Shown here: piece by piece, positions 27,327-39,377 of the stretch
Layout: every line of letters begins with the position of its first letter
How positions within the stretch are numbered: position 1 is the stretch's first letter
Assembly: GCF_001427125.1 (NCBI RefSeq)
Contig: NZ_LMGK01000001.1
Location: forward strand, 260,108 to 324,107
DNA: 64,000 bases
Origin: Pseudomonas sp. Root562
Lineage (GTDB): Bacteria > Pseudomonadota > Gammaproteobacteria > Pseudomonadales > Pseudomonadaceae
Reading direction: 5' to 3'
The notes under the pieces: generated by a model
Seen by the model: the letters and a program-made list of their open reading frames with translations, nothing else
The model's database searches: none
What the model was told of the DNA's origin: nothing
Made by a program: the position numbers and the translations under genes

Positions 27327-30300
27327 ATGAAAGCAGGTCTGTACCAACCCGATGAATTCAAGGATAACTGCGGTTTCGGCCTGATAGCCCATATGCAGGG
27401 CGAGCCCAGTCATACCCTTTTGCAAACGGCCATCGAGGCCCTGACCTGCATGACCCACCGCGGTGGGATTAATGCCGACGGCAAGACCGGTGACGGTTGC
27501 GGTCTGCTGATTCAAAAGCCTGACGTGTTCCTGCGAGCCATCGCCCAGGAAACGTTTGGCGTCGAACTGCCCAAGCAATATGCCGTGGGCATGGTCTTTT
27601 TCAACCAGGACCCGGTCAAGGCCGAAGCCGCTCGCGAGAACATGAACCGCGAGATCCTGGCCGCCGGCCTGCAGCTCGTCGGCTGGCGCAAAGTGCCTAT
27701 CGACACCAGCGTCCTCGGGCGCCTGGCCCTCGAGCGTCTGCCGCAGATCGAGCAGGTATTCATCGGCGGTGAAGGCCTGAGCGATCAGGACTTGGCCGTC
27801 AAGCTGTTCACTTCCCGTCGCAAGTCGTCCGTGGCCAACGCTGCTGACACCGACCATTACGTGTGCAGCTTTTCGCACAAGACCATCATTTATAAAGGCC
27901 TGATGATGCCGGCGGATTTGACCGCCTTCTATCCAGACCTGAGCGATGAGCGCCTGCAAACTTCGATTTGCGTGTTCCACCAGCGCTTCTCCACCAACAC
28001 CCTGCCGAAATGGCCGCTGGCTCAACCGTTCCGCTTCCTGGCGCACAACGGCGAGATCAACACCATCACCGGCAACCGCAACTGGGCCGTGGCTCGTCGC
28101 ACCAAGTTCACCAACGATCTGATGGACCTGGAAGAACTCGGTCCGCTGGTCAACCGCGTGGGTTCCGACTCCTCGAGCATGGACAACATGCTGGAGCTGA
28201 TGGTCACCGGTGGCATCGATCTGTTCCGTGGCGTGCGGATGATCATTCCGCCAGCGTGGCAGAACGTCGAAACCATGGACCCGGATCTGCGTGCGTTCTA
28301 TGAATACAACTCGATGCACATGGAACCGTGGGACGGCCCGGCCGGCGTGGTAATGACCGACGGTCGCTACGCGGTGTGCCTGCTCGACCGTAACGGTCTG
28401 CGTCCGGCGCGTTGGGTCACCACCAAGAACGGTTTCATTACCCTGGCTTCGGAAATCGGTGTCTGGAACTACCAGCCTGAAGACGTGCTTGCCAAGGGCC
28501 GTGTCGGGCCGGGCCAGATCTTTGCCGTTGACACCGAAACCGGGCAGATCCTCGACACCGACGCCATCGACAACCGTCTGAAGTCGCGTCATCCGTACAA
28601 GCAATGGCTGCGCAAGAATGCCCTGCGCATCCAGGCGACCATGGAAGACAACGACCACGGATCGGCGTTCTACGACGTCGATCAGCTCAAGCAATACATG
28701 AAGATGTACCAGGTCACGTTCGAAGAGCGCGATCAGGTGCTGCGTCCGCTCGGGGAGCAGGGCTACGAAGCCGTGGGCTCGATGGGCGACGATACGCCGA
28801 TGGCCGTGCTGTCCCAGCGCGTGCGCACGCCGTACGACTATTTCCGCCAGCAGTTCGCGCAGGTCACCAACCCGCCGATCGACCCGCTGCGTGAAGCGAT
28901 CGTCATGTCGCTGGAGATCTGCCTCGGCGCCGAACGCAACATCTTCCAGGAGTCGCCGGAACACGCCTCGCGCGTGATCCTAAGCTCGCCGGTCATTTCC
29001 CCGGCCAAATGGCGCTCGCTGATGAACCTCGATCGCCCAGGCTTCGAGCGCGCGATCATCGACCTTAACTACGATGAGAGCGTCGGCCTCGAAGCGGCGA
29101 TCCGCAACGTCGCCGATCAGGCTGAAGAAGCCGTGCGCGCCGGTCGTACCCAGGTCGTGCTGAGCGACCGTCACATTGCCCCGGGCAAGTTGCCGATCCA
29201 CGCGTCCCTGGCCACCGGCGCGGTGCACCACCGCCTGACCGAAAAAGGCCTGCGTTGCGACTCCAACATCCTCGTGGAAACCGCGACCGCTCGCGATCCG
29301 CATCACTTCGCCGTATTGATCGGTTTCGGTGCTTCTGCCGTTTATCCGTTCCTGGCCTACGAAGTGCTGGGTGACCTGATCCGTACCGGTGAAGTGCTGG
29401 GCGACCTCTATGAGGTGTTCAAGAATTACCGTAAAGGCATCACCAAGGGTTTGCTGAAGATCCTGTCGAAGATGGGCATCTCGACCATCACTTCGTACCG
29501 TGGTGCGCAGTTGTTCGAGGCCATCGGCCTGTCCGAGGAAGTCTGCAACCTGAGCTTCCGTGGCGTGCCAAGCCGCATCAAGGGTGCGCGCTTCGTCGAC
29601 ATCGAAGCCGAGCAGAAGGCCCTGGCCGCCGAAGCCTGGAGCCCGCGCAAGCCGATCCAGCAGGGCGGTTTGCTGAAGTTCGTCCACGGTGGCGAATACC
29701 ACGCGTACAACCCTGACGTGGTCAACACCCTGCAAGCTGCCGTGCAACAGGGCGACTACAGCAAGTTCAAGGAATACACCTCGCTGGTGGATAACCGCCC
29801 GGTGTCGATGATCCGCGACCTGCTGAAAGTCAAAACCCTCGACACGCCATTGGATATGAGCGAGATCGAACCGCTGGAATCGGTGCTCAAGCGCTTCGAC
29901 TCCGCCGGTATCTCCCTGGGTGCCCTGTCGCCTGAGGCCCACGAAGCCCTGGCCGAAGCCATGAACCGCCTCGGTGCGCGCTCCAACTCCGGCGAAGGCG
30001 GCGAAGACCCGGCACGCTACGGCACCATCAAGAGCTCGAAAATCAAGCAGGTGGCGACGGGCCGTTTTGGTGTGACCCCGGAATACCTGGTCAACGCCGA
30101 AGTGCTGCAGATCAAGGTCGCTCAAGGCGCCAAGCCGGGCGAAGGCGGTCAGTTGCCAGGCGGCAAGGTCAACGGCCTGATCGCCAAGCTGCGTTATGCA
30201 GTGCCGGGCGTGACCCTGATTTCGCCACCGCCGCACCACGACATCTACTCCATCGAAGACTTGTCGCAGCTGATTTTCGACCTGAAACAAGTCAACCCGA

Positions 30301-31772
30301 AGGCGCTGGTTTCGGTGAAGCTGGTAGCGGAAGCGGGCGTTGGCACCATCGCCGCCGGTGTGGCCAAGGCCTACGCGGACCTGATCACCATCTCCGGCTA
30401 CGACGGCGGCACCGGCGCATCGCCGCTGACCTCGATCAAGTACGCGGGCGCCCCGTGGGAGCTCGGTCTGGCCGAAACCCATCAGACCCTGCGCGGCAAC
30501 GACCTGCGCGGCAAGGTTCGGGTGCAGACCGACGGTGGCCTGAAAACCGGCCTCGACGTGATCAAGGCAGCGATCCTCGGCGCTGAAAGCTTCGGCTTCG
30601 GCACCGCGCCAATGATCGCCCTGGGCTGCAAATACCTGCGCATCTGCCACCTGAACAACTGCGCCACCGGCGTCGCGACCCAGAACGAAAAACTGCGCAA
30701 GGACCACTACATCGGTACCGTCGACATGGTGGTGAATTTCTTCACCTACGTCGCCGAAGAAACCCGTGAGTGGCTGGCCAAGCTGGGCGTGCGCTCCCTC
30801 GAAGAGCTGATCGGTCGTACCGATCTGCTGGAAGTCCTCGAAGGCCAGACCGCCAAGCAGCATCACCTGGACCTGACCCCGTTGCTGGGCAGCGACCATG
30901 TGCCAGTGGACAAGCCGCAGTTCTGTGGCGTAGACCGCAACCCGCCGTTCGACAAAGGCCTGCTGGCCGAGAAAATGGTCGAGATGGCTGCTTCGGCGAT
31001 CAACGACCTGAGCGGTGCCGAGTTCGACCTGGATATCTGCAACTGCGACCGTTCCATCGGCGCGCGGATCTCCGGCGAAATCGCTCGCAAGCATGGCAAC
31101 CAGGGCATGGCGAATGCGCCGATCACCTTCCGCTTCAAGGGTACTGCGGGCCAGAGCTTCGGCGTATGGAACGCCGGCGGCCTGAACCTGTACCTGGAAG
31201 GCGACGCCAACGATTATGTCGGCAAGGGCATGACCGGCGGCAAGCTGGTCATCGTTCCGCCCAAGGGCAGCGTCTACAAGACTCAGGACAGTGCCATCAT
31301 CGGCAACACCTGCCTGTACGGCGCCACCGGGGGCAAGCTGTTCGCCGCCGGCACCGCGGGCGAGCGTTTCGCTGTGCGTAACTCCGGTGCCCACACCGTG
31401 GTGGAAGGCACTGGCGATCACTGCTGCGAGTACATGACCGGTGGTTTCGTCTGCGTACTGGGCAAGACCGGTTACAACTTCGGCTCTGGCATGACCGGCG
31501 GTTTCGCCTACGTGCTCGACCAGGACAACACCTTCGTTGACCGGGTCAACCACGAACTGGTGGAAATCCAGCGGATCAGCGGCGAGGCGATGGAAGCCTA
31601 CCGCAGCCATTTGCAACGCGTGCTGAACGAGTACGTCGAGGAAACCGACAGCGAGTGGGGGCGTGAGCTCGCCGAGAACCTCGATGATTACTTGCGTCGC
31701 TTCTGGCTGGTCAAGCCGAAGGCTGCCAACCTGAAATCGTTGCTTTCCAGCACCCGTGCCAATCCGCAGTGA
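27327..31772 (+). CDS. gltB: Glutamate synthase (NADPH) large subunit
   Basis: This 1481-residue enzyme makes two glutamates from glutamine and 2-oxoglutarate. The ATG start gives [11 protein letters not shown]; a GTG two codons earlier is not needed. A short propeptide precedes Cys15 (DNCGFGL), the glutaminase nucleophile after processing. The central and FMN-binding synthase domains follow, with a 3Fe-4S cluster motif in [13 protein letters not shown]. The C-terminal beta-helix has repeated G-rich turns. gltD follows after about 33 bases. Confidence 0.98.
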   Translation: MKAGLYQPDEFKDNCGFGLIAHMQGEPSHTLLQTAIEALTCMTHRGGINADGKTGDGCGLLIQKPDVFLRAIAQETFGVELPKQYAVGMVFFNQDPVKAEAARENMNREILAAGLQLVGWRKVPIDTSVLGRLALERLPQIEQVFIGGEGLSDQDLAVKLFTSRRKSSVANAADTDHYVCSFSHKTIIYKGLMMPADLTAFYPDLSDERLQTSICVFHQRFSTNTLPKWPLAQPFRFLAHNGEINTITGNRNWAVARRTKFTNDLMDLEELGPLVNRVGSDSSSMDNMLELMVTGGIDLFRGVRMIIPPAWQNVETMDPDLRAFYEYNSMHMEPWDGPAGVVMTDGRYAVCLLDRNGLRPARWVTTKNGFITLASEIGVWNYQPEDVLAKGRVGPGQIFAVDTETGQILDTDAIDNRLKSRHPYKQWLRKNALRIQATMEDNDHGSAFYDVDQLKQYMKMYQVTFEERDQVLRPLGEQGYEAVGSMGDDTPMAVLSQRVRTPYDYFRQQFAQVTNPPIDPLREAIVMSLEICLGAERNIFQESPEHASRVILSSPVISPAKWRSLMNLDRPGFERAIIDLNYDESVGLEAAIRNVADQAEEAVRAGRTQVVLSDRHIAPGKLPIHASLATGAVHHRLTEKGLRCDSNILVETATARDPHHFAVLIGFGASAVYPFLAYEVLGDLIRTGEVLGDLYEVFKNYRKGITKGLLKILSKMGISTITSYRGAQLFEAIGLSEEVCNLSFRGVPSRIKGARFVDIEAEQKALAAEAWSPRKPIQQGGLLKFVHGGEYHAYNPDVVNTLQAAVQQGDYSKFKEYTSLVDNRPVSMIRDLLKVKTLDTPLDMSEIEPLESVLKRFDSAGISLGALSPEAHEALAEAMNRLGARSNSGEGGEDPARYGTIKSSKIKQVATGRFGVTPEYLVNAEVLQIKVAQGAKPGEGGQLPGGKVNGLIAKLRYAVPGVTLISPPPHHDIYSIEDLSQLIFDLKQVNPKALVSVKLVAEAGVGTIAAGVAKAYADLITISGYDGGTGASPLTSIKYAGAPWELGLAETHQTLRGNDLRGKVRVQTDGGLKTGLDVIKAAILGAESFGFGTAPMIALGCKYLRICHLNNCATGVATQNEKLRKDHYIGTVDMVVNFFTYVAEETREWLAKLGVRSLEELIGRTDLLEVLEGQTAKQHHLDLTPLLGSDHVPVDKPQFCGVDRNPPFDKGLLAEKMVEMAASAINDLSGAEFDLDICNCDRSIGARISGEIARKHGNQGMANAPITFRFKGTAGQSFGVWNAGGLNLYLEGDANDYVGKGMTGGKLVIVPPKGSVYKTQDSAIIGNTCLYGATGGKLFAAGTAGERFAVRNSGAHTVVEGTGDHCCEYMTGGFVCVLGKTGYNFGSGMTGGFAYVLDQDNTFVDRVNHELVEIQRISGEAMEAYRSHLQRVLNEYVEETDSEWGRELAENLDDYLRRFWLVKPKAANLKSLLSSTRANPQ

Positions 31773-33224
<1,452 letters not shown>

Positions 33225-33251
33225 CCCCCGGTCGAAACTGCAACGCAATAC

Positions 33252-33340
33252 CTGTGGGAGCTGGCTTGCCAGCGATGCAGAAACCTCGGTTTTCAACGTA
33301 GACCGAAGTGATGCCATCGCTCGCGAGCCAGCTCCCACAG
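33252..33340. repeat. REP doublet between gltD and hemE
   Basis: Two inverted units, ctgtgggagctggcttgcca and a near-complement ending gccagctcccacag, are separated by about 40 bases. It is a textbook example of the REP family that occurs at several other gene boundaries here. Confidence 0.92.
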
Positions 33341-33470
33341 TGCTTTGTGGTGTTGCGAGTTACGGGTTTCCCCGCGACAAATTGACCCGATAGACAAAAG
33401 GTGCGGCGCTTGCCGTGCCTTTTGCGTCCGGCTCTGAGAAAATGCCCGCACTTTTTTTCCGGATGCCGAC

Positions 33471-34538
33471 ATGACTGCCCTGAAGAACGACCGTTTCCTG
33501 CGCGCCCTGCTCAAGCAACCTGTTGACGTCACCCCTGTGTGGATGATGCGTCAGGCTGGTCGCTATCTGCCTGAATACCGCGCCAGCCGTGCCAAGGCCG
33601 GCGATTTCATGAGCCTGTGCATGAACCCGGCGTTCGCTTGCGAAGTCACGATGCAGCCGCTGGACCGCTATCCACAACTGGACGCGGCCATCCTGTTTTC
33701 CGACATCCTGACCATCCCTGATGCCATGGGCCAGGGCCTGTACTTCGAAACCGGCGAAGGTCCGCGCTTCAAGAAAGTCGTCAGCACCCTGGCCGACATC
33801 GAAGCCCTGCCGATCCCCGATCCACACAAAGACCTGGGCTACGTGATGGATGCGGTCAGCACCATTCGCCGGGAACTGAACGGGCGCGTTCCGCTGATCG
33901 GTTTCTCCGGCAGCCCGTGGACCCTCGCCACCTATATGGTCGAAGGCGGCTCGTCGAAAGACTTCCGCAAGACCAAAGCGATGCTCTACGACAACCCGCA
34001 AGCCATGCACCTGCTGCTGGACAAGCTCGCACAGTCGGTCACCAGCTATCTCAACGGCCAGATCATGGCGGGTGCGCAAGCGGTGCAGATTTTCGACACG
34101 TGGGGCGGCAACCTGTCGGCAGCGGCGTACCAGGAGTTCTCGCTGGCCTACATGAAGAAAATCGTCAGCGGTTTGATTCGAGAGCACGAAGGGCGCAAGG
34201 TGCCAGTGATCCTGTTCACCAAGAACGGCGGTCTGTGGCTGGAAAGCATCGCCGAGGCGGGCGCCGATGCACTGGGCCTGGACTGGACCTGCGATATCGG
34301 TAACGCCCGTGCCCGTGTCGGTGACAAGGTCGCGCTGCAAGGCAACATGGACCCGACCGTGCTTTACGCCAAGCCAGAAGCGATTCGCAATGAAGTGGGC
34401 CGCATCCTCGCCAGCTACGGTAAGGGCAGTGGCCACGTGTTCAACCTGGGTCACGGCATCACGCCGGAAGTCGACCCGGAACATGCCGGCGCGTTCTTGC
34501 GCGCGGTGCATGAGTTGTCGGCGCAGTATCACGAGTAA
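33471..34538 (+). CDS. hemE: Uroporphyrinogen decarboxylase
   Basis: This 355-residue cytoplasmic enzyme converts uroporphyrinogen III to coproporphyrinogen III in haem synthesis. The signature [16 protein letters not shown] is near residue 25, and [13 protein letters not shown] near residue 146. The length is normal. It is monocistronic, with a clear terminator downstream. Confidence 0.98.
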   Translation: MTALKNDRFLRALLKQPVDVTPVWMMRQAGRYLPEYRASRAKAGDFMSLCMNPAFACEVTMQPLDRYPQLDAAILFSDILTIPDAMGQGLYFETGEGPRFKKVVSTLADIEALPIPDPHKDLGYVMDAVSTIRRELNGRVPLIGFSGSPWTLATYMVEGGSSKDFRKTKAMLYDNPQAMHLLLDKLAQSVTSYLNGQIMAGAQAVQIFDTWGGNLSAAAYQEFSLAYMKKIVSGLIREHEGRKVPVILFTKNGGLWLESIAEAGADALGLDWTCDIGNARARVGDKVALQGNMDPTVLYAKPEAIRNEVGRILASYGKGSGHVFNLGHGITPEVDPEHAGAFLRAVHELSAQYHE

Positions 34539-34558
34539 CTGTTTTCGCGGTAATTGAC

Positions 34559-34592
34559 AGCCTGTCCGGCCTGGCGCCCGACAGGCTTTTTC
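34559..34592 (+). terminator. Rho-independent terminator of hemE
   Basis: AGCCTGTC pairs with GACAGGCT and is followed by TTTTTC, about 20 bases after the hemE stop. The remaining 34593-34831 stretch is AT-richer than its surroundings. It contains only short hairpins (catcccagaggatg, ggcgccagcaatgtgcgcc) and no confident promoter. Confidence 0.85.
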
Positions 34593-34831
34593 ATGCCCAC
34601 CTTTTGCTGTTTGCTTTTGGGTCACCGCTTGTAAGAACTATGTCGTCTCGTGTCAGAGTATTAGTCGTAGAGACTGTTCCCGCGGCTAGAAGAGACTTTC
34701 CCTACATAGAAAACGCCTTCATCCAAGTAAGGTTTCAGACACTTGTTCATCCCAGAGGATGAGCAACATCGCAAACAGTGGCGCCAGCAATGTGCGCCTT
34801 AAATTTCGATAAGCAGTCTGGAATTCATTTG

Positions 34832-36298
34832 ATGAAAAATACTTCTTACAAGGGAAGTGCGTTTGCTGCCTGCACTTCTTCAATGATCCTGTTATCGGCA
34901 ATGTTGGCATCTCAAGGTGCTTTTGCTCATGGTTATCTGGAAACACCGCCGTCGCGTGCACTGGCCTGTCAGAAAGGTGTGAATACCAACTGTGGCGGCG
35001 CGCAATACGAGCCACAAAGTGTCGGTGAAACCTTCAAGGGCTTTCCCGCTGGTGTCGGTGGCGCGCCTTTGCAGGGGCCGGTCGATGGCAAGATTGCAAG
35101 CGGCGGTCACTCGAGCTTCTCCGCCCTGGACGCCCAATCAGCGACCCGTTGGCAACTGACGGAAATCAAGGACCGCACGATTGATTTCCAGTGGCGCTAC
35201 ACGGCCGCTCACCCAGCCACCAAACACGAATATTTCATTAGCCGAAACGGCTGGAACCCGAACGAAGCGCTCAAGCGTGCCACGTTCGAAAGCACGCCGT
35301 TCTGCACCATCGACGGCGGCAATCAGAAACCGTCAAACAGTGACAAACACAACTGCACCATCCCTGCTGACAAATCCGGTCACCACGTCCTTTTGGCAAT
35401 CTGGACCGTCGGCGACACCGACGCCGCGTTCTACAACGTGGCAGACGTGAACATCCTGGCAGAACCCGAGCTGCCGGGTGGCTGGGCTTCCGTGGGCAGC
35501 ATTTCGCCTTCGACCGCGTTGCTGGTCGGGGACAAGGTCAAGGCACGTGCGTTCTCCGCCAATGGCGAGAACCCTGAATACAGTGTCGAGATTGCCATCG
35601 AGTCGGCCGATGAAGGCTCGCCCGCCAATTGGTCGTTCAAGTTGGCAGAAGCTATCAACAAGGCTCATAAACTGGTTCGCGCAGGCGTTCGCGATGAAAG
35701 CGGCAACATCGAACCGGTCAAAGGCAACAACAGCGTATACGCACAGAAAGAAAGCGGCGTGACCCGTTACGAAGTGCAATTGAAGATGGAGGAAGATACC
35801 GCGGCTCGTCTCTCGGTAGCCTCGCAACAAGCTGAGTATGTGTTGGACAAAGGCCTGGCCAAGGTCGATTTCAGCATCATGTCCAATCGCAAGATGAACG
35901 TCGAAGCGACGTTGTTCGACGCGAGCAACAAGCCGGTTGGCTCCACTTCTGCTCAAGTGGACAGCGGTGCTTCCTGGCTGGCGATTGATGTTCGCAGTAA
36001 TCCTGGAGCTCATACCCTGACCCTGGTCGGCACAACCCTCGACGGTCGGACCACTCGCCAGGATACCCAGACCACGAAACTGTCCGGTGAAGGTGCAGGC
36101 GTCGACTACGACTTCGTGTTCCCGGAAGGCATCAACGGCTACACCGCCGGGACCAAAGTGCTGCAACCCAAGACCAAGGAAGTCTTTGAGTGCAAACCTT
36201 TCCCTGAGTCGGGTTATTGCAAGCAATTCAGCCCAAGCGCTAATGGTTTTGAGCCTGGCGTCGGTGCGCATTGGCACATGGCGTGGAACAAACTCTAA
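34832..36298 (+). CDS. GbpA-like chitin-active lytic polysaccharide monooxygenase (AA10), secreted
   Basis: This 488-residue protein has a signal peptide cleaved after Ala32, leaving His33 at the N-terminus (HGYLETPPSR). The AA10 domain spans about 33-210. His33 and His127 (YTAAHPATK) form the copper histidine brace and Phe200 (DAAFYNVADV) the axial position. GbpA-type domains 2 and 3 follow at about 210-420. A C-terminal CBM73-type chitin-binding module (CKPFPESGYCKQF and a final WHMAWNKL) ends the protein. Length and domain order match Vibrio GbpA rather than the shorter Pseudomonas CbpD. Such proteins oxidatively cleave chitin and are known type II secretion substrates. The start is the ATG before the signal peptide; a longer frame begins 54 bases upstream. 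Confidence 0.93.
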   Translation: MKNTSYKGSAFAACTSSMILLSAMLASQGAFAHGYLETPPSRALACQKGVNTNCGGAQYEPQSVGETFKGFPAGVGGAPLQGPVDGKIASGGHSSFSALDAQSATRWQLTEIKDRTIDFQWRYTAAHPATKHEYFISRNGWNPNEALKRATFESTPFCTIDGGNQKPSNSDKHNCTIPADKSGHHVLLAIWTVGDTDAAFYNVADVNILAEPELPGGWASVGSISPSTALLVGDKVKARAFSANGENPEYSVEIAIESADEGSPANWSFKLAEAINKAHKLVRAGVRDESGNIEPVKGNNSVYAQKESGVTRYEVQLKMEEDTAARLSVASQQAEYVLDKGLAKVDFSIMSNRKMNVEATLFDASNKPVGSTSAQVDSGASWLAIDVRSNPGAHTLTLVGTTLDGRTTRQDTQTTKLSGEGAGVDYDFVFPEGINGYTAGTKVLQPKTKEVFECKPFPESGYCKQFSPSANGFEPGVGAHWHMAWNKL

Positions 36299-36312
36299 AT
36301 CCTTTCGCATGA

Positions 36313-36349
36313 CTTCAGGTGGCCTGTGAAGGTCGCCTGAAGTTTTTTT
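36313..36349 (+). terminator. Strong terminator between the LPMO gene and the b561-gsp operon
   Basis: CTTCAGGTG pairs with CGCCTGAAG (one T-G pair) across a 12-base loop and is followed by seven T residues. The b561 ATG lies only 17 bases beyond, so there is no room for a separate promoter between them. Confidence 0.92.
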
Positions 36350-36365
36350 GAACATCGAGTTGAAA

Positions 36366-36914
36366 ATGACGGTTTTGGGTTACTCCAGGCAACGTGTGCT
36401 GCTGCACTGGATATCGGCCATGGTCATCGTTTGGACCTTGGCATCCGGTTTCTATGCAGCCGGCATTGATGTGCCGGCGCCGATCAAGCACCGGGTGGCT
36501 TTTATCAATGTTTCATTGACCACAGTGTTCATTCCGGTTTTCTTCTGGCGTTTGTTTATTTTTGCCTGGCATCTCCGGCACATGAATGTGCTGGCTTCAG
36601 CACTCATGGAGCGGCTGGTATTGCTTGCTCACGTGTTGATTTATTTCACCGTAAGTCTGGTTTTGATCACGGGTGTCCTGATGATGGACCGCCCGATCGA
36701 TGTGTTCGGCTTGTTCCAGATTGCTCAGCCGCTGGACGACGCCGACCTTCTCGCGCTGTTCACCACGGTGCATGTGTGGGCGTGTGGGGTGCTTGCGGCA
36801 CTGATTGCACTGCACGTGGGCGCGGTGATCGTGCACGAGGCACGCGGGCACCGGATATTGCGACGGATGTCTCTGCGATTGTGCGGCAATCGTTCTAACG
36901 AAAGGTTCGAGTGA
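36366..36914 (+). CDS. Cytochrome b561, first gene of the secretion operon
   Basis: This 182-residue integral membrane protein has four predicted helices. Histidines lie at 14 (LLHWISA), 42, 89, 136 and 150; His14, 42, 136 and 150 are placed like the two pairs of haem ligands in the CybB family. CybB-type proteins exchange electrons with ubiquinone, and E. coli CybB oxidises periplasmic superoxide. The ATG is used; a TTG 18 bases upstream would start at the edge of the terminator. Only seven bases separate it from gspC, so it belongs to the gsp operon. A role supporting the LPMO, or protecting against its reactive oxygen by-products, is inference. Confidence 0.88.
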   Translation: MTVLGYSRQRVLLHWISAMVIVWTLASGFYAAGIDVPAPIKHRVAFINVSLTTVFIPVFFWRLFIFAWHLRHMNVLASALMERLVLLAHVLIYFTVSLVLITGVLMMDRPIDVFGLFQIAQPLDDADLLALFTTVHVWACGVLAALIALHVGAVIVHEARGHRILRRMSLRLCGNRSNERFE

Positions 36915-36921
36915 TCCGCCA

Positions 36922-37440
36922 GTGAAGCATTCATTGAACGTAGCGGGCCGTTTTTGCCTGCTGATGGTGCCCATTGGCTACGCGGTATTTCTGCTGTGGC
37001 AAGAGTGGCGTTTTCGTGAACATCTGGCCATGCCTCTGCCGGTTCTTGCGGCAGCGCCGTCGGCACCCTCCCAAGCGCCTTCGGATGCCACTGCCGTGGC
37101 AACCGTCATGGGGCTGATGAAAGGCACAACGTTGCTGGCCAGTGCCGAGCCACTGACCTTGCAGGCCAGTTTTGTCGTCAGCAACGGTGCGTCCAGAGCG
37201 TTGCTGGTCGATGCTCAAGGCTCGCGCATGTATCAGGTAGGCGAGCGCTTGCCGGGTGGCAGCGTGCTGCGTCGTGTCGAGGCGAATCAAGTGGTGCTGT
37301 GGAACAAGGGGCGAGAAGAGCGACTCGCACTGCTACCACCCGCCGAGCGTTTTCTGCGTCAACTCGAGTCGCCGGACGACCTGCACGACTCCGCTGTTCC
37401 CGCGCGTTATCTACACCCGTTATCCGGGCCGTCAGAGTGA
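36922..37440 (+). CDS. gspC: Type II secretion protein GspC, short form
   Basis: This 172-residue bitopic inner-membrane protein starts at GTG. One helix lies at about 10-27. A Pro/Ala-rich linker leads to an HR domain at about 75-140 (LQASFVVSNGASRALLVDAQ) that contacts the secretin. It ends soon after and lacks the C-terminal PDZ or coiled-coil domain usual in GspC/XcpP. The next gene, the secretin, starts at or just after its stop. Confidence 0.85.
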   Translation: MKHSLNVAGRFCLLMVPIGYAVFLLWQEWRFREHLAMPLPVLAAAPSAPSQAPSDATAVATVMGLMKGTTLLASAEPLTLQASFVVSNGASRALLVDAQGSRMYQVGERLPGGSVLRRVEANQVVLWNKGREERLALLPPAERFLRQLESPDDLHDSAVPARYLHPLSGPSE

Positions 37441-37448
37441 TCACAGTC

Positions 37449-39377
37449 ATGAAGCTTTTCCTTGGCGTACGTCGTTTTCGCCCGCTGCTTTTGCTTGCGT
37501 TGTTGTTGAGCCTGGCCTTCCCCTGGGGACTTCAGGCAGCAGAAGAAAAATGGCAGTTGGCGATGAACAACGCCGAGCTGCGGGACATTGTCGAGGAAAT
37601 TTCCAGCATTCTCGGCACTACCGTGGTGCTCGATCCCAGGGTCTCCGGGCGCGTCACGGTGATGTCCCGTCAGGCCCTCGATCGTGAGGGTGTTCGGCGC
37701 CTGTTCTACTCGGTGCTCGATGCCCATAACTTCACGGTCATCGATGAAGGCGACCGGATCCTGATCACGCCCGTGACCGAAGCAAAAACCCGTGCCGGCA
37801 CCGGTTCGGCAAAAAACACCACGGCGTCGCAATTCGTCACTCAGGTCATCGAATTGAACACCAGCAGCGCCAACGACATTGCAGGCCTGGTCAGGCCCCT
37901 GGTCTCGGTCAATGGCTACGTCGGGCCTTCGGTATCCGCCAATGCGTTGGTGATAACCGACACGGCGGCCAATGCGCAACGAATCGCCCACGTGGTGCGA
38001 CAACTGGATTCCGGGCAGAGCAGCATGCACGCCGTGGTTCAGCTGCGCCACGCTCAGGTCAGCGACGTGGTGTCGGTGATGGAATCGTCACTGGGCAAGC
38101 GTAATGCCGATACCTCGATTCAGGTGTTGGCTGACACGCGAACCAACCGTCTGATCCTCATTGGTCCGCCGGCGGTTCGCCAACGCTTGACCGAGCTGGC
38201 TCGTGGTCTGGATATCCCGGCGACCGAGACCCCGGACAACGCCAGGGTGATCCGTCTGCGTCACAGTGATGCCAGGCAGCTGGCGGAAATTCTGGAAAGC
38301 ATGGGCCAGGGCCGAAAAGTCGCTCCGGCCGTTGGCGCAGGCAAGGACATTGCGCCCAGTACGACATTCATGATCAAGGCCGACGAGAGCCAGAATGCGC
38401 TGGTACTGATTGCCGAGCCGGCACAGGTCCGGACCATCGAAAGCATCGTGCGTCAGCTGGATCAGCCGCGAGCGCAGGTGCTGATCCATGCTGCCATCGT
38501 CGAGATTTCCGGCGACATTGCCGAAGCCGTTGGCGTGCAGTGGGGCTTGAACACTGGTGACGCGAAAGGCTTCATCAACTTTCCCGGAACCGACATTCCT
38601 ATCGTCGGCGGGTTGAAGTTCGACGAGAAAAAATCGGCGCCGGAAGGCGCGCTGCTGCACCTGGGCAGTGATCGTTTCGGCGCGTTGATTTCAGCGCTGG
38701 CCAGCAATACCCATAGCAACCTGTTGTCCACCCCGAGCCTGTTGACCCTGGACAATCAGGAAGCGGAAATCATCGTCGGCCAGAACGTACCGTTCAAAAC
38801 CGGTTCCTACGCCACTAACAGCAGTGGTGCGGACAATCCGTTCACCACGGTCGAACGCAAGGACGTCGGCATCAGCCTGAAGATCAAACCCTACATCAAC
38901 GAAGGCTCGACCCTGCGCCTTGAGGTCGAGCAAGAGGTGTCGGATATCGCGCCGTCGGTTTCAGGCATCGACTCTTCAGACTTGATCACCAACAAACGCG
39001 CGCTCAAGAGCACCATTCTGGCCGATGACGGTGAAATCATCGTCATTGGCGGCCTGATCCGCGACAGCGTGCGTACGCAAAAAAGCGGAGTGCCGCTACT
39101 GCGCGATATTCCATACCTGGGGGCGTTGTTTCGCTGGACCCGGGAAACGCAAACCAAAAGCAATCTGATGGTGTTCTTGCGGCCGACCATTGTGCGCAGT
39201 ACAGAAGACCTCAGCGATGTCAGCCAGCGACGCTACAACGCACTGCGGGACTTGAGTCAGCCAGGGGCGCGGGAAAACAACTCGTTGCTGCTGCCAGCGG
39301 ATGCGCGTCAGTTGTTTGAGCCGGTTTCCAATGCGCCGGTGTTCGACCTGCGCCAGTCGGCGCCACCGGCGCCATGA
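37449..39377 (+). CDS. gspD: Type II secretion outer-membrane secretin GspD
   Basis: This 642-residue secretin has a signal peptide ending near GLQAAEEKW. The N0 domain begins MNNAELRDIVEEISS, followed by N1-N3 repeats and the secretin domain (VPFKTGSYA, VPLLRDIPYLGALFR). The ATG at 37449 is used. A GTG at 37437 overlapping the gspC stop would add four residues and is also plausible. No pilotin gene is nearby. It overlaps gspE by four bases. Confidence 0.95.
   Translation: MKLFLGVRRFRPLLLLALLLSLAFPWGLQAAEEKWQLAMNNAELRDIVEEISSILGTTVVLDPRVSGRVTVMSRQALDREGVRRLFYSVLDAHNFTVIDEGDRILITPVTEAKTRAGTGSAKNTTASQFVTQVIELNTSSANDIAGLVRPLVSVNGYVGPSVSANALVITDTAANAQRIAHVVRQLDSGQSSMHAVVQLRHAQVSDVVSVMESSLGKRNADTSIQVLADTRTNRLILIGPPAVRQRLTELARGLDIPATETPDNARVIRLRHSDARQLAEILESMGQGRKVAPAVGAGKDIAPSTTFMIKADESQNALVLIAEPAQVRTIESIVRQLDQPRAQVLIHAAIVEISGDIAEAVGVQWGLNTGDAKGFINFPGTDIPIVGGLKFDEKKSAPEGALLHLGSDRFGALISALASNTHSNLLSTPSLLTLDNQEAEIIVGQNVPFKTGSYATNSSGADNPFTTVERKDVGISLKIKPYINEGSTLRLEVEQEVSDIAPSVSGIDSSDLITNKRALKSTILADDGEIIVIGGLIRDSVRTQKSGVPLLRDIPYLGALFRWTRETQTKSNLMVFLRPTIVRSTEDLSDVSQRRYNALRDLSQPGARENNSLLLPADARQLFEPVSNAPVFDLRQSAPPAP

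Noticed and set aside
28980..31616. Very long open frame (over 870 codons) antisense to gltB
   Set aside because: It mirrors the codon structure of gltB, has low-complexity His/Gln/Val-rich composition and no recognisable motif. Similar long antisense frames shadow gltD, hslU, phaC1, phaC2 and priA in this GC-rich DNA.
37449..39377. Assignment of this secretin to a second type IV pilus
   Set aside because: It lacks AMIN domains and sits in a full gspC-M order with GspC, GspK, GspL and GspM, so it is a type II secretin. PilQ is at 21523-23598.
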